Of a stretch of DNA of 6,112 bases, positions 1-5,251 are shown piece after piece. How positions within the stretch are numbered: the first letter of the stretch is position 1; every line of letters starts with the position of its first letter. The notes under the pieces were generated by a model. It made no database searches, was not told the origin of the DNA, and was given only the letters and a program-made list of their open reading frames with translations. Both the position numbers and the translations under genes were made by a program. Source of the stretch: Candidatus Melainabacteria bacterium (lineage in GTDB: Bacteria > Actinomycetota > Actinomycetes > Mycobacteriales > Pseudonocardiaceae); the NCBI GenBank assembly GCA_903970565.1, contig CAJCJE010000189.1, forward strand, positions 1-6,112. Reading direction: 5' to 3'.

Positions 1-59
1 GCGGTCGCGGTCGCCGGGATTCCCGCCAGCCGCAAGGACAACACCGCGCCGAGCAGCAC
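1..59 (-). CDS. possible 5' end of a gene leaving the left edge
   Basis: On the minus strand, a GTG at 59-57 opens a frame to the window edge that reads MLLGAVLSLRLAGIPATATA. This is a hydrophobic stretch of the kind found at the start of a membrane or secreted protein, and its codons end almost only in G or C. No Shine-Dalgarno is evident before the GTG, and the frame remains open further upstream, so the start is uncertain. The opposite strand is also open here, which means the evidence is weak. If the gene is real, the palindromes at 71-82 and 134-147 would lie in its upstream region. Confidence 0.2.
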   Translation of the reverse strand, partial: MLLGAVLSLRLAGIPATAT

Positions 60-70
60 CCGGCCCGTCG

Positions 71-82
71 ATGTCCGGACAT
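71..82. repeat. 12-bp perfect palindrome
   Basis: ATGTCCGGACAT equals its own reverse complement. The flanking bases (70 and 83) do not extend it. It lies in probable intergenic DNA just upstream of the possible minus-strand gene at the left edge, where an operator could sit. Short GC-rich palindromes also arise by chance, so a regulatory role is only inferred. Confidence 0.35.
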
Positions 83-133
83 TCCCTGGCCGGCCCGTCC
101 CTGTCCTGATCGACTGGTTGCGGCCGCTCGCCC

Positions 134-147
134 TGACATCGTTGTCA
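134..147. repeat. TGACA-N4-TGTCA inverted repeat
   Basis: Arms TGACA (134-138) and TGTCA (143-147) flank TCGT. It overlaps a direct repeat of CATCGTTG (137-144 and 146-153, period 9). The layout resembles a small dimeric-regulator site in a relatively AT-rich intergenic stretch, but the arms are only five bases long and no adjacent regulator gene is visible. Confidence 0.2.
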
Positions 148-322
148 TCGTTGCGCCTTCCCCTTCAGCTTTCAGTCGGGAGTCGGTGGTCCTCGCCGTT
201 GGGCGCGGAAGGAGACTCGTGCGGCGACGCGGTTGCTGAGCAGGCGGATTCTGCCTGCCGGCCGAGCGGACCGTCAAGAGCGGGCAAACCGGAGCCTGGA
301 CGGGCCGAACCTGCGGCCACGC

Positions 323-346
323 AACGTAAAGCGCACCCGGATGCGC
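323..346 (-). terminator. probable intrinsic terminator of the MetE-like gene
   Basis: Read on the minus strand, GCGCAT and GTGCGC pair around a CCGG loop (346-331, innermost pair T-G) and are followed by TTTACGTT. The hairpin begins 65 nt after the stop codon of the MetE-like gene. The stem is short and the T tract imperfect. The GGCCGGCC pair at 350-379 lies between it and the gene and could add to termination. Confidence 0.4.
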
Positions 347-349
347 GAA

Positions 350-379
350 GGCCGGCCAGGGGACGTTCCGCGGCCGGCC
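350..379. repeat. paired GGCCGGCC boxes
   Basis: GGCCGGCC occurs at 350-357 and again at 372-379, 14 nt apart. The motif is self-complementary, so the two copies are both a direct and an inverted repeat and could form an 8-bp all-GC stem. Sited 31 nt past the stop of the minus-strand MetE-like gene, it may act as part of a terminator. Such motifs are also frequent in GC-rich genomes. Confidence 0.35.
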
Positions 380-410
380 GTCGGTATGTCGGTCCTCGTT
401 AGACCCCGAG

Positions 411-1475
411 TTACAGCCCGAGCTGTTCGGCGGCGAGGGCGGTGCCCTCGATCCGCGCGGTGATCTTGGCGAACGCGGTCTCCCGCGAGGTCGACTCGTC
501 GTCGGCGAAGGGTGAGAACCCACAGTCGTCGCAGGTGCCCAACCGGTCCACCGGCAGGTACTGGGCGGCCAGCAGGATTCGGTCGCGGACCTCCTCCGGG
601 GTCTCGATCCTCGGGTCGATCGGGTCGATGACGCCGATGAAGACCCGCTGGTCGGGCCGCAGGTTGTCGGCGATGATCTGCAACACCCGAGCCGGATCGG
701 CCTCACTGGCCAACTGCACGTAGAACCGGCCGGCGTGGATCGCGAACAGCTCCGGCAGCAGGTCGGCGTAGTCGATGTCGGCGCTGTGCACCGAGTCCTG
801 GTCGCCGCCGGGGCAGGTGTGGATGCCCAGCTTGGCGCGCTCCTCGGCGGAGAACCGGTCCAGCACCAGGTTGTTCAACGCTACGAAGTCCTTCAGCACG
901 CCACCGGAGGGGTCCAGCTTCAGCGACAGCCGACCCTCGGTGAAGTCGAGCTGAACAGAGTCCGCGCCGGCCTCCAGGCACTGCCGGATGTCCGCCTCGG
1001 CCTCGTCGGCAAGGTCGGCGATGAACTGGTCCCGGTCGTAGTCGGCGATGCCGTCGGCGGGGTAGAGCAGGCTCAGCGCGGACGGTGCGATCACCGCCTG
1101 CTTCACCGGGAGGCTGGTCAGCGTCTTCGCCTTGTTCAGGAAGTCCACCGCGTGCAGGCCGTAGCGGAACGGGCCGCTGGCCAGCGCCGGCAACTGACGG
1201 GTGTGGCCGTCCGCGAACGGGATGACCGCGCCCTCCGGGGCCAGATTCGTCAGGTTCGTCATGGGATAGGTGGCGAAGCTGGATTTGGCCTGTTCGCCAT
1301 CGCTCACCACTGGTGATCCCGTGGCCGCGAGCCGTTCGATCGTGTCGGCGATCGCCTCGTCGTAGCGTTCGTCAAGTTTCGTCTGGTCTATCTCACCATT
1401 GGCGAATTGCGTCATCGCGTCGAGCAGCTCTTTGGGCCGGGGAATGCTGCCGATCAGCTCAGTAGGGATGGCCAC
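411..1475 (-). CDS. MetE-type cobalamin-independent methionine synthase, catalytic domain only (354 aa)
   Basis: This protein resembles the C-terminal catalytic barrel of MetE, which moves a methyl group to a thiol held by zinc, classically from methyltetrahydrofolate to homocysteine. The zinc ligands are visible: His219 and Cys221 in IHTCPGGD, Glu258 in QLASEAD, and Cys318 in CDDCGF, matching the HxC...E...C pattern of MetE. LIGSIPRP near the N-terminus and QLDFTEGRLS (175-184) are also typical. At 354 residues it lacks the N-terminal barrel of classical MetE (about 750 residues). Such short MetE-like proteins exist in many bacteria, and their methyl donor is often unproven. The GTG start at 1475-1473 is supported by AAGGAG seven bases upstream; the stop is TAA. 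It is transcribed away from its neighbours, so it appears monocistronic. It could instead methylate another thiol. Confidence 0.88.
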   Translation of the reverse strand: MAIPTELIGSIPRPKELLDAMTQFANGEIDQTKLDERYDEAIADTIERLAATGSPVVSDGEQAKSSFATYPMTNLTNLAPEGAVIPFADGHTRQLPALASGPFRYGLHAVDFLNKAKTLTSLPVKQAVIAPSALSLLYPADGIADYDRDQFIADLADEAEADIRQCLEAGADSVQLDFTEGRLSLKLDPSGGVLKDFVALNNLVLDRFSAEERAKLGIHTCPGGDQDSVHSADIDYADLLPELFAIHAGRFYVQLASEADPARVLQIIADNLRPDQRVFIGVIDPIDPRIETPEEVRDRILLAAQYLPVDRLGTCDDCGFSPFADDESTSRETAFAKITARIEGTALAAEQLGL

Positions 1476-1488
1476 GGAGAATCTCCTT
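1476..1488 (-). promoter_or_regulatory. Shine-Dalgarno of the MetE-like gene, within a small hairpin
   Basis: On the minus strand, AAGGAG (1488-1483) lies seven bases before the GTG start and fixes that start. The same GGAG (1486-1483) can pair with CTCC (1479-1476) across an ATT loop, so the ribosome site could close on itself directly in front of the start codon. Four GC-rich pairs with a three-base loop is a weak hairpin, so control through it is an inference. Confidence 0.6.
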
Positions 1489-1489
1489 C

Positions 1490-1545
1490 CTGCCGTGCTG
1501 GCGTCCGCCGCAGAGCCGACGGCCGGTGGGCGGGGAACACGGCAG
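1490..1545 (-). promoter_or_regulatory. predicted structured 5' leader of the MetE-like gene
   Basis: Read on the minus strand, CTGCCGTG (1545-1538) pairs perfectly with CACGGCAG (1497-1490), enclosing 40 nt. Inside, CCGCC (1533-1529) pairs with GGCGG (1509-1505), and a smaller stem can form within that. The outer stem ends one base before the GAAGGAG ribosome site, the position expected of a structure that controls translation. I do not recognise a known riboswitch: the conserved cores of the cobalamin and SAM-IV classes that I can recall are absent. It may be a new element, a protein-binding leader or a chance fold. Confidence 0.4.
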
Positions 1546-1799
1546 TGGGTGTGGAAACCGGTGTTTGACGGGGTAGAGCATGAACCGTCGCACCTGGAAT
1601 GATCCAGACGACGGAGCCAATTGTTAGTGGCTGTTCAGCCGGTCGCACAACTCTGCGCGTGCTCTTATCGCCCAGACGGCCCAATGATCCCCACCTACGG
1701 TGTGGTGGTCAGGCCCTACGCCAACGACATGGCATCGCGTGGTGTAATCGGGCCGTCACGCTGCACCGAGCATGGCGCAGTCGGGACACCACGACCTCG
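1546..1799. other. divergent intergenic spacer
   Basis: This spacer separates the minus-strand MetE-like gene from the plus-strand wall-enzyme gene. It has a candidate minus-strand promoter at 1621-1650 and a small inverted repeat CCACC/GGTGG (1691-1695 and 1704-1708). TACGGT at 1696-1701 fits a plus-strand -10 box, but no -35 is apparent. Open frames cross it, but their products are rich in Cys, His and Arg and look non-coding. I see no repeat family or RNA gene here. Confidence 0.5.
1621..1650 (-). promoter_or_regulatory. candidate promoter of the MetE-like gene with an inverted repeat in the spacer
   Basis: On the minus strand, TTGTGC (1650-1645) and TAACAA (1626-1621) are separated by 18 bp, a usual sigma-70 type spacing, although both boxes match the consensus only partly. 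The spacer holds GGCTG-AA-CAGCC (1640-1629), a 5+5 inverted repeat where a repressor could sit. Transcription starting near 1614 would give a leader of about 140 nt containing the fold at 1490-1545. Confidence 0.28.
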
Positions 1800-2726
1800 A
1801 TGAGGCAACGTCGGCCCGGGCAGGGGCGTCTTGTCGAAGAACACACACGTCAGCGGGAAAGGGTGCTGGTGCGGACGGTCCGGAGAGGCGTCACGGTTAT
1901 CACCGTGCTGCTCGTGCTCGCCACGGCCGGGGTGATCGCGGTCGTGTTCATCAGCCGGTTCCACGGCCCGTTGCTGCCGTACTGCACGGTCGCGTCCGGC
2001 GCCGACTCTGAGGGCGGCGTGTCGGCTTCCTCCCCATCCACGGATTTCAGTTTCACTCCAGAACAGGCCGGCAACGCCGCCACCGTCGCGGCCGTGGGCC
2101 TGCGGCTGGGGCTGCCGCCGCACGCGGTCACCGTCGCGCTGGCCACCGCCTGGCAGGAATCGAAACTGATCAACCTGACCGGTGGCGACCGCGACTCGGC
2201 CGGCCTGTTCCAGCAGCGGCCCAGCGAGGGCTGGGGCACGTATGCGCAGGTCACCGACCCGGTGTACGCCTCGACCGTGTTCTATCAGCACCTGGCCGCC
2301 AACGCGGACTGGGCATCGCTGAGCGTCACCCAGGCCGCGCAGGACGTCCAGCATTCGGCGACCCCGACCGCCTACGCGCAGTGGGAAGCCGAGGCGCGCG
2401 CGATGGCCGGTGCCCTGACCGGCGAGACCACCGGCAGCCTGACCTGCCACAACCTCAGCATCGCGCCGAGCAGGCTCAGCCTCGCCACCGCCGCCGCGCG
2501 GGACTGGGGGACCAGCGTCCTCACCGGCCCGCACGATCCGGCGCAGGGCTGGGCGATGGGCAGCTGGCTGGTGGCCAACGCGACCCAGTTCGGTGTGGAC
2601 AGCGTCACCGTGGCCGACCGAACCTGGACCGCGGCCTCCGGTCAGTGGTCCGCGCCCACCGCGAACAGCCCGACCGGTGGCGGCACGGTCAGCCTGCACC
2701 AGATCCAGACCGCGCCGAGCACCTGA
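1800..2726 (+). CDS. membrane-anchored lysozyme/lytic transglycosylase-like protein (308 aa)
   Basis: Residues 1-30 are basic and residues 31-51 form one hydrophobic segment, so the protein is probably anchored in the membrane with its C-terminus outside. Residues 90-205 resemble the lysozyme-like domain of an actinobacterial family often annotated as hypothetical or, doubtfully, heavy-metal transporter. The hallmarks are ALATAWQESKL with Glu120 as likely catalytic acid, and GDRDSAGLFQQRPSEGWGT (129-147). A second segment (226-285) has the WxxGSWLVANA...VTVADRTWTA pattern seen in the same family. Cys62 and Cys216 could form a disulfide. The likely role is peptidoglycan cleavage or binding at the envelope; activity is unproven. 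The ATG at 1800 has no clear Shine-Dalgarno. A GTG at 1869, after GGGAAAGG, is an alternative start that keeps the membrane segment. The stop is TGA at 2724-2726. Confidence 0.8.
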   Translation: MRQRRPGQGRLVEEHTRQRERVLVRTVRRGVTVITVLLVLATAGVIAVVFISRFHGPLLPYCTVASGADSEGGVSASSPSTDFSFTPEQAGNAATVAAVGLRLGLPPHAVTVALATAWQESKLINLTGGDRDSAGLFQQRPSEGWGTYAQVTDPVYASTVFYQHLAANADWASLSVTQAAQDVQHSATPTAYAQWEAEARAMAGALTGETTGSLTCHNLSIAPSRLSLATAAARDWGTSVLTGPHDPAQGWAMGSWLVANATQFGVDSVTVADRTWTAASGQWSAPTANSPTGGGTVSLHQIQTAPST

Positions 2727-2749
2727 GCCGAGGACGTTGCCATCGGCTC
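2725..2749 (+). terminator. hairpin overlapping the stop of the wall-enzyme gene
   Basis: GAGCCGA (2725-2731) and TCGGCTC (2743-2749) are perfect complements around an 11-base loop, and the first arm overlaps the TGA stop. No T tract follows, but actinobacterial terminators often lack one. It lies directly before the -10 box at 2750, so it may separate the two units or serve as an operator. Confidence 0.4.
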
Positions 2750-2755
2750 TAAGCT
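2750..2755 (+). promoter_or_regulatory. -10 box for a leaderless CoA-transferase transcript
   Basis: TAAGCT fits the actinobacterial TANNNT consensus and ends eight bases before the GTG at 2764, so transcription should begin at or within a base or two of the start codon. No Shine-Dalgarno is present before that GTG, as expected for a leaderless mRNA. No good -35 is seen. Confidence 0.42.
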
Positions 2756-2763
2756 GGGCAGCC

Positions 2764-3933
2764 GTGACCAGCCTTGATCCGTCGCCGACTCCCGGTCCAC
2801 TGGACGGGCTGCTGGTCGCGGACTTCTCCCGCGTGCTCGCCGGCCCCTACGCCACCATGCTGCTGGCCGACCTCGGTGCCACCGTGATCAAGGTCGAGGG
2901 CCCCGGCGGCGACGACACCCGAACCTGGAAACCGCCGGTCCGGGACACCGACGACGGCCCGGTCTCCACCTACTACCTGTCCATCAACCGCAACAAACGT
3001 TCGATCGTCCTGGACCTCGCCGAGGAGGCCGACCGCGCGCTCGCGCAACGGCTGGCCGCCCGCGCCGACGTCCTGGTCGAGAACTTCAAACACGGTGGCC
3101 TGACCCGGTTCGGCCTGGACTACGACACCGTGCGCGGCGGCAATCCGGGCGTCATCTACTGCTCCATCACCGGCTTCGGCACCCACGAGGGCGCCGCCCT
3201 GCCCGGCTATGACCTGCTCGTGCAGGCCGTGTCCGGCCTGATGAGCCTCACCGGTGCCGCCGAGGGCAGTCCCTACCGGGCCGGCGTCGCCGTGTTCGAC
3301 GTGCTCACCGGCCTGCACGCGGGGATGGCCGTGCTCGCCGCCCTGCACCACCGCGACCGGACCGGCGAAGGCCAGCAGGTGACCACGAACCTGCTCTCCA
3401 CCGCGTTGTCCACCCTGGTCAACCAGACCTCGGCGGTGCTGGCCGGCGGCGTGGTGCCCTATCGGATGGGCAACGCGCACCCGAGTCTGTTCCCGTATGA
3501 GCCGATGCCCACCGCCGACGGCGACCTGATCGTCATCGCGGGCAACGACGGCCAGTACCGGACCCTCTGCGCGGCGCTGGGAGTGCCGGAACTGGGCACC
3601 GATCCGCGCTTCGCCACGATGGCCGACCGCACCGCTCGGCGCGAGGAACTGCGCCCCCTGCTGCTCGCCGAACTCGCCAGGCGCCCGGCCGCCGAATGGT
3701 TCGACCTCCTCACCTCGGCCGGCGTCCCCTGCGGTCCGATCAACACCGTCGACGCCGGCATCGCCCTCGCCGAACGCCTCGGCCTCCAACCGGTCGTGCG
3801 AGCCGACGGCGTCGACGGCGTGCCTACGATCCGCAACCCGGTCGACTATTCGGCCACCCCGCCCAGCTACCGGCTCCCGCCCCCGGCCCTGGGCGCCGAC
3901 GGCGCGGCGATCCGTGCCTGGCTGAGCAGCTGA
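2764..3933 (+). CDS. family III (CaiB/BaiF) acyl-CoA transferase (389 aa)
   Basis: Family III CoA-transferases move CoA from a donor thioester to a carboxylic acid through an aspartyl-CoA anhydride. Family marks run the length of the protein: LLVADFSRVLAGPYATMLLADLGATVIKVE (16-45), TYYLSINRNKRSIVLDL (69-85), VLVENFKHG (103-111), and the PGYDLLVQAVSGLM segment whose Asp150 aligns with the catalytic Asp. The length matches the family's usual 380-410 residues. GTG at 2764 is chosen because it sits just before the conserved N-terminus and eight bases after a -10 box; longer frames run back into the previous gene. The next gene, an acyl-CoA dehydrogenase, begins 54 bp downstream, so the two probably act on one pathway. 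The substrate cannot be read from the sequence: carnitine-type, bile-acid, branched-chain or aromatic acids are all possible. Confidence 0.92.
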   Translation: MTSLDPSPTPGPLDGLLVADFSRVLAGPYATMLLADLGATVIKVEGPGGDDTRTWKPPVRDTDDGPVSTYYLSINRNKRSIVLDLAEEADRALAQRLAARADVLVENFKHGGLTRFGLDYDTVRGGNPGVIYCSITGFGTHEGAALPGYDLLVQAVSGLMSLTGAAEGSPYRAGVAVFDVLTGLHAGMAVLAALHHRDRTGEGQQVTTNLLSTALSTLVNQTSAVLAGGVVPYRMGNAHPSLFPYEPMPTADGDLIVIAGNDGQYRTLCAALGVPELGTDPRFATMADRTARREELRPLLLAELARRPAAEWFDLLTSAGVPCGPINTVDAGIALAERLGLQPVVRADGVDGVPTIRNPVDYSATPPSYRLPPPALGADGAAIRAWLSS

Positions 3934-3974
3934 CCGCCGTAGGACACTGGCATTTTCCGATTCGACCGTTTCGA

Positions 3975-3980
3975 AAGGAG
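3975..3980 (+). promoter_or_regulatory. Shine-Dalgarno of the acyl-CoA dehydrogenase
   Basis: AAGGAG lies seven bases before the GTG at 3988 and fixes that start. It is much stronger than anything before the CoA-transferase, which suggests translation of this second gene from a shared mRNA. A small TTCGA/TCGAA inverted repeat (3961-3965 and 3971-3975) lies just before it, probably by chance. Confidence 0.75.
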
Positions 3981-3987
3981 CCCGCTC

Positions 3988-5145
3988 GTGGACGAGCAGG
4001 ACCTCGGCGACATTCTCACCTCGGTACGCACCTTCGTCCGGGAGCGGGTGATCCCGCTGGAGACCAAGATCGAGGACGACGACGAGATCCCGATGGAGAT
4101 CCGGGAAACCTGCAAGACGATGGGCCTCTACGGCTTCGCGATCCCCGAGGAGTTCGGCGGTATCGGCCTGACGATGGCCCAGGAGGTCGAACTCGCCTTC
4201 GAACTCGGCTACACCACGCCCGCGCTGCGTTCCCTGTTCGGCACCAACAACGGCATCGCCGGCCACGTGCTGCTCGATGGCGGCACCGAGGACCAGCGGA
4301 AATCCTGGTTGCCCCGGCTGGCCTCCGGCGAGGTCACCGCGTCCTTCGCGCTCACCGAACCCGACGCCGGCTCCGACCCGTCCTCGCTGACCACCCGCGC
4401 CGTCCGCGACGGGCAGGACTGGGTCCTGACCGGGTCCAAGCGCTACATCACCAACGCGCCACTGGCCGACGTCTTCATGGTCTTCGCCCGCACCAACCCC
4501 GACGCCGCCCCGGCGCGCGGCATCTCCACCTTCCTGGTCCCCGCCGACGCACCCGGTCTGTCGTTGGCGCCCAAGGACCACAAAATGGGCCAGCGCGGCG
4601 CGTGGACCTGTGACGTGCACCTGGACGAGGTCCGGGTTCCGGCCGAGAATCTCGTCGGCGGCCAGGCCGGCCTCGACCGGGGCTTCCGCACCGCGATGCG
4701 CTGCCTGGCCCACGGCCGCCTGCACATCGCCGCGCTGTGCGTCGGCATGGCGCAGCGCCTCGTCGACGAGCAGGTCCGCTTCGCGCGGGAACGCGAGCAG
4801 GGCGGCCATCTCATCGCCGCCTACCAACTCATCCAGGGCCTCGTCGCCGACTCCGTCACCGACCTCTACGCCGGCCGCGCCCTGGCCCGCTCGGCCGCCG
4901 TCGCCTTCGACGCGGGTACCGACGCCACCGTCGGCCCGTCCACCGCGAAATACTTCTGTAGCGAGATGGTCGGCCGGGTCGCCGACCGCGCCGTGCAGAT
5001 CCACGGCGGCGCCGGCTACATGCGCGAGGTCGCCGTCGAACGCTTCTACCGCGACGCGCGCCTGTTCCGGATCTACGAGGGCACCAGCCAGATCCAGCAG
5101 GTCATCATCGCGCGCGGCGTCCTCGGCGACGCCGCGCGAGGTTAG
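3988..5145 (+). CDS. acyl-CoA dehydrogenase (385 aa)
   Basis: This is an FAD enzyme that removes two hydrogens from the alpha and beta carbons of an acyl-CoA and passes electrons to electron-transfer flavoprotein. The order is normal for the family: an N-terminal helical domain (1-115), the flavin signature ALTEPDAGSD (121-130), a beta domain with WVLTGSKRYITNA (145-157), and a C-terminal helical domain with QIHGGAGYMREVAVERFYRD (337-356). Glu364 in RIYEGTSQIQ sits where medium- and short-chain type enzymes carry the catalytic base. The length is full. Codons end almost wholly in G or C. It follows the CoA-transferase by 54 bp with its own strong ribosome site and ends at TAG, 30 bp before a large hairpin, so the pair looks like an operon. 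Chain length and substrate cannot be told from sequence alone. Confidence 0.95.
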   Translation: MDEQDLGDILTSVRTFVRERVIPLETKIEDDDEIPMEIRETCKTMGLYGFAIPEEFGGIGLTMAQEVELAFELGYTTPALRSLFGTNNGIAGHVLLDGGTEDQRKSWLPRLASGEVTASFALTEPDAGSDPSSLTTRAVRDGQDWVLTGSKRYITNAPLADVFMVFARTNPDAAPARGISTFLVPADAPGLSLAPKDHKMGQRGAWTCDVHLDEVRVPAENLVGGQAGLDRGFRTAMRCLAHGRLHIAALCVGMAQRLVDEQVRFAREREQGGHLIAAYQLIQGLVADSVTDLYAGRALARSAAVAFDAGTDATVGPSTAKYFCSEMVGRVADRAVQIHGGAGYMREVAVERFYRDARLFRIYEGTSQIQQVIIARGVLGDAARG

Positions 5146-5175
5146 CCGGTCCAGCCGTCTCACACGCTTCGACGG

Positions 5176-5211
5176 CGTCATCACGGGCCTCTGACACGGC
5201 CCGGGATGACG
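5176..5211 (+). terminator. terminator of the CoA-transferase/dehydrogenase operon
   Basis: A long hairpin: CGTCATC (5176-5182) pairs with GATGACG (5205-5211), then one A-G mismatch (5183/5204), then CGGGCC (5184-5189) pairs with GGCCCG (5198-5203), around an eight-base loop. That is 13 pairs with one mismatch, starting 30 bp after the dehydrogenase stop. There is no T tract, which is common in GC-rich actinobacteria. The loop also holds the -35-like CTGACA of the possible tRNA promoter. Confidence 0.7.
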
Positions 5212-5222
5212 ACCGGTAAGCT
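5191..5222 (+). promoter_or_regulatory. candidate promoter of the tRNA gene
   Basis: CTGACA (5191-5196) and TAAGCT (5217-5222) resemble -35 and -10 boxes, but the 20-bp gap is longer than the usual 17-18, so only the -10 is persuasive. Transcription would begin near 5229, so the RNA would open with the palindrome at 5230-5249. The -35 lies in the loop of the upstream terminator. Confidence 0.35.
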
Positions 5223-5229
5223 GCTCCGA

Positions 5230-5249
5230 GATCACCGGGCCCGGTGATC
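5230..5249. repeat. 20-bp perfect palindrome abutting the tRNA
   Basis: GATCACCGGG followed immediately by CCCGGTGATC forms an uninterrupted palindrome ending two bases before the mature tRNA 5' end. As DNA it could be an operator. As RNA it could fold to about eight pairs with a four-base loop, either as a processing leader for RNase P or as a second terminator. Exact symmetry over 20 bp is unlikely by chance at one given place. Confidence 0.7.
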
Positions 5250-5251
5250 GG

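Larger units (their letters stand above)
1..410. other. left-edge region without a confident gene
   Basis: I cannot defend a complete gene here. Plus-strand frame 1 is open from the left edge to a TAG at 400-402, but its product is rich in Arg, Ala, Pro and Ser with no recognisable motif, and high-GC DNA leaves such frames open by chance. The stretch 120-200 is visibly less GC-rich than the flanking genes, as intergenic DNA tends to be. It contains several inverted repeats: 71-82, 134-147, a hairpin at 240-258 (arms GCAGGCGG and CTGCCTGC, three-base loop, one G-T pair), 331-346 and 350-379. A GAAGGAG at 208-214 precedes a GTG at 219, but that frame stops after six codons (TGA 237-239). Confidence 0.6.

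Noticed and set aside
219..239. GTG mini-frame of six codons after GAAGGAG
   Set aside because: The ribosome site is good, but the peptide is too short, and no downstream gene on this strand would use it as a leader.
118..402. 94-codon plus-strand frame in the left region
   Set aside because: No motif, no ribosome site at its start and a composition typical of chance GC-rich frames; the region also holds terminator-like hairpins.
735..1316. 193-codon open frame on the plus strand
   Set aside because: It is antisense to the MetE-like gene, which holds the zinc ligands and a strong ribosome site.
1476..1620. Known riboswitch (cobalamin, SAM-IV or SAH class) before the MetE-like gene
   Set aside because: The conserved core sequences that I can recall for these classes are not present; only generic stems are seen.
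1599..1799. Upstream extension of the lysozyme-like gene to an ATG at 1599
   Set aside because: The extra 67 residues are rich in Arg, Cys, His and Trp with no relation to the family, and the stretch overlaps the probable control region of the divergent gene.
1716..2699. 327-codon open frame on the minus strand
   Set aside because: It is antisense to the lysozyme-like gene, Arg/Gly-rich and without motifs; the plus-strand frame has a membrane segment and family motifs.
2593..2763. Upstream extension of the CoA-transferase to 2593
   Set aside because: It would overlap the end of the lysozyme-like gene by over 130 bp and add a Pro/Arg-rich tail absent from the family; GTG at 2764 fits better.
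2749..5235. 828-codon open frame on the minus strand
   Set aside because: It lies antisense to the CoA-transferase and dehydrogenase, both of which have clear family motifs. Its product is a low-complexity run of Gly, Ala, Val, Arg and Asp with no motif, as expected opposite GC-ending codons.
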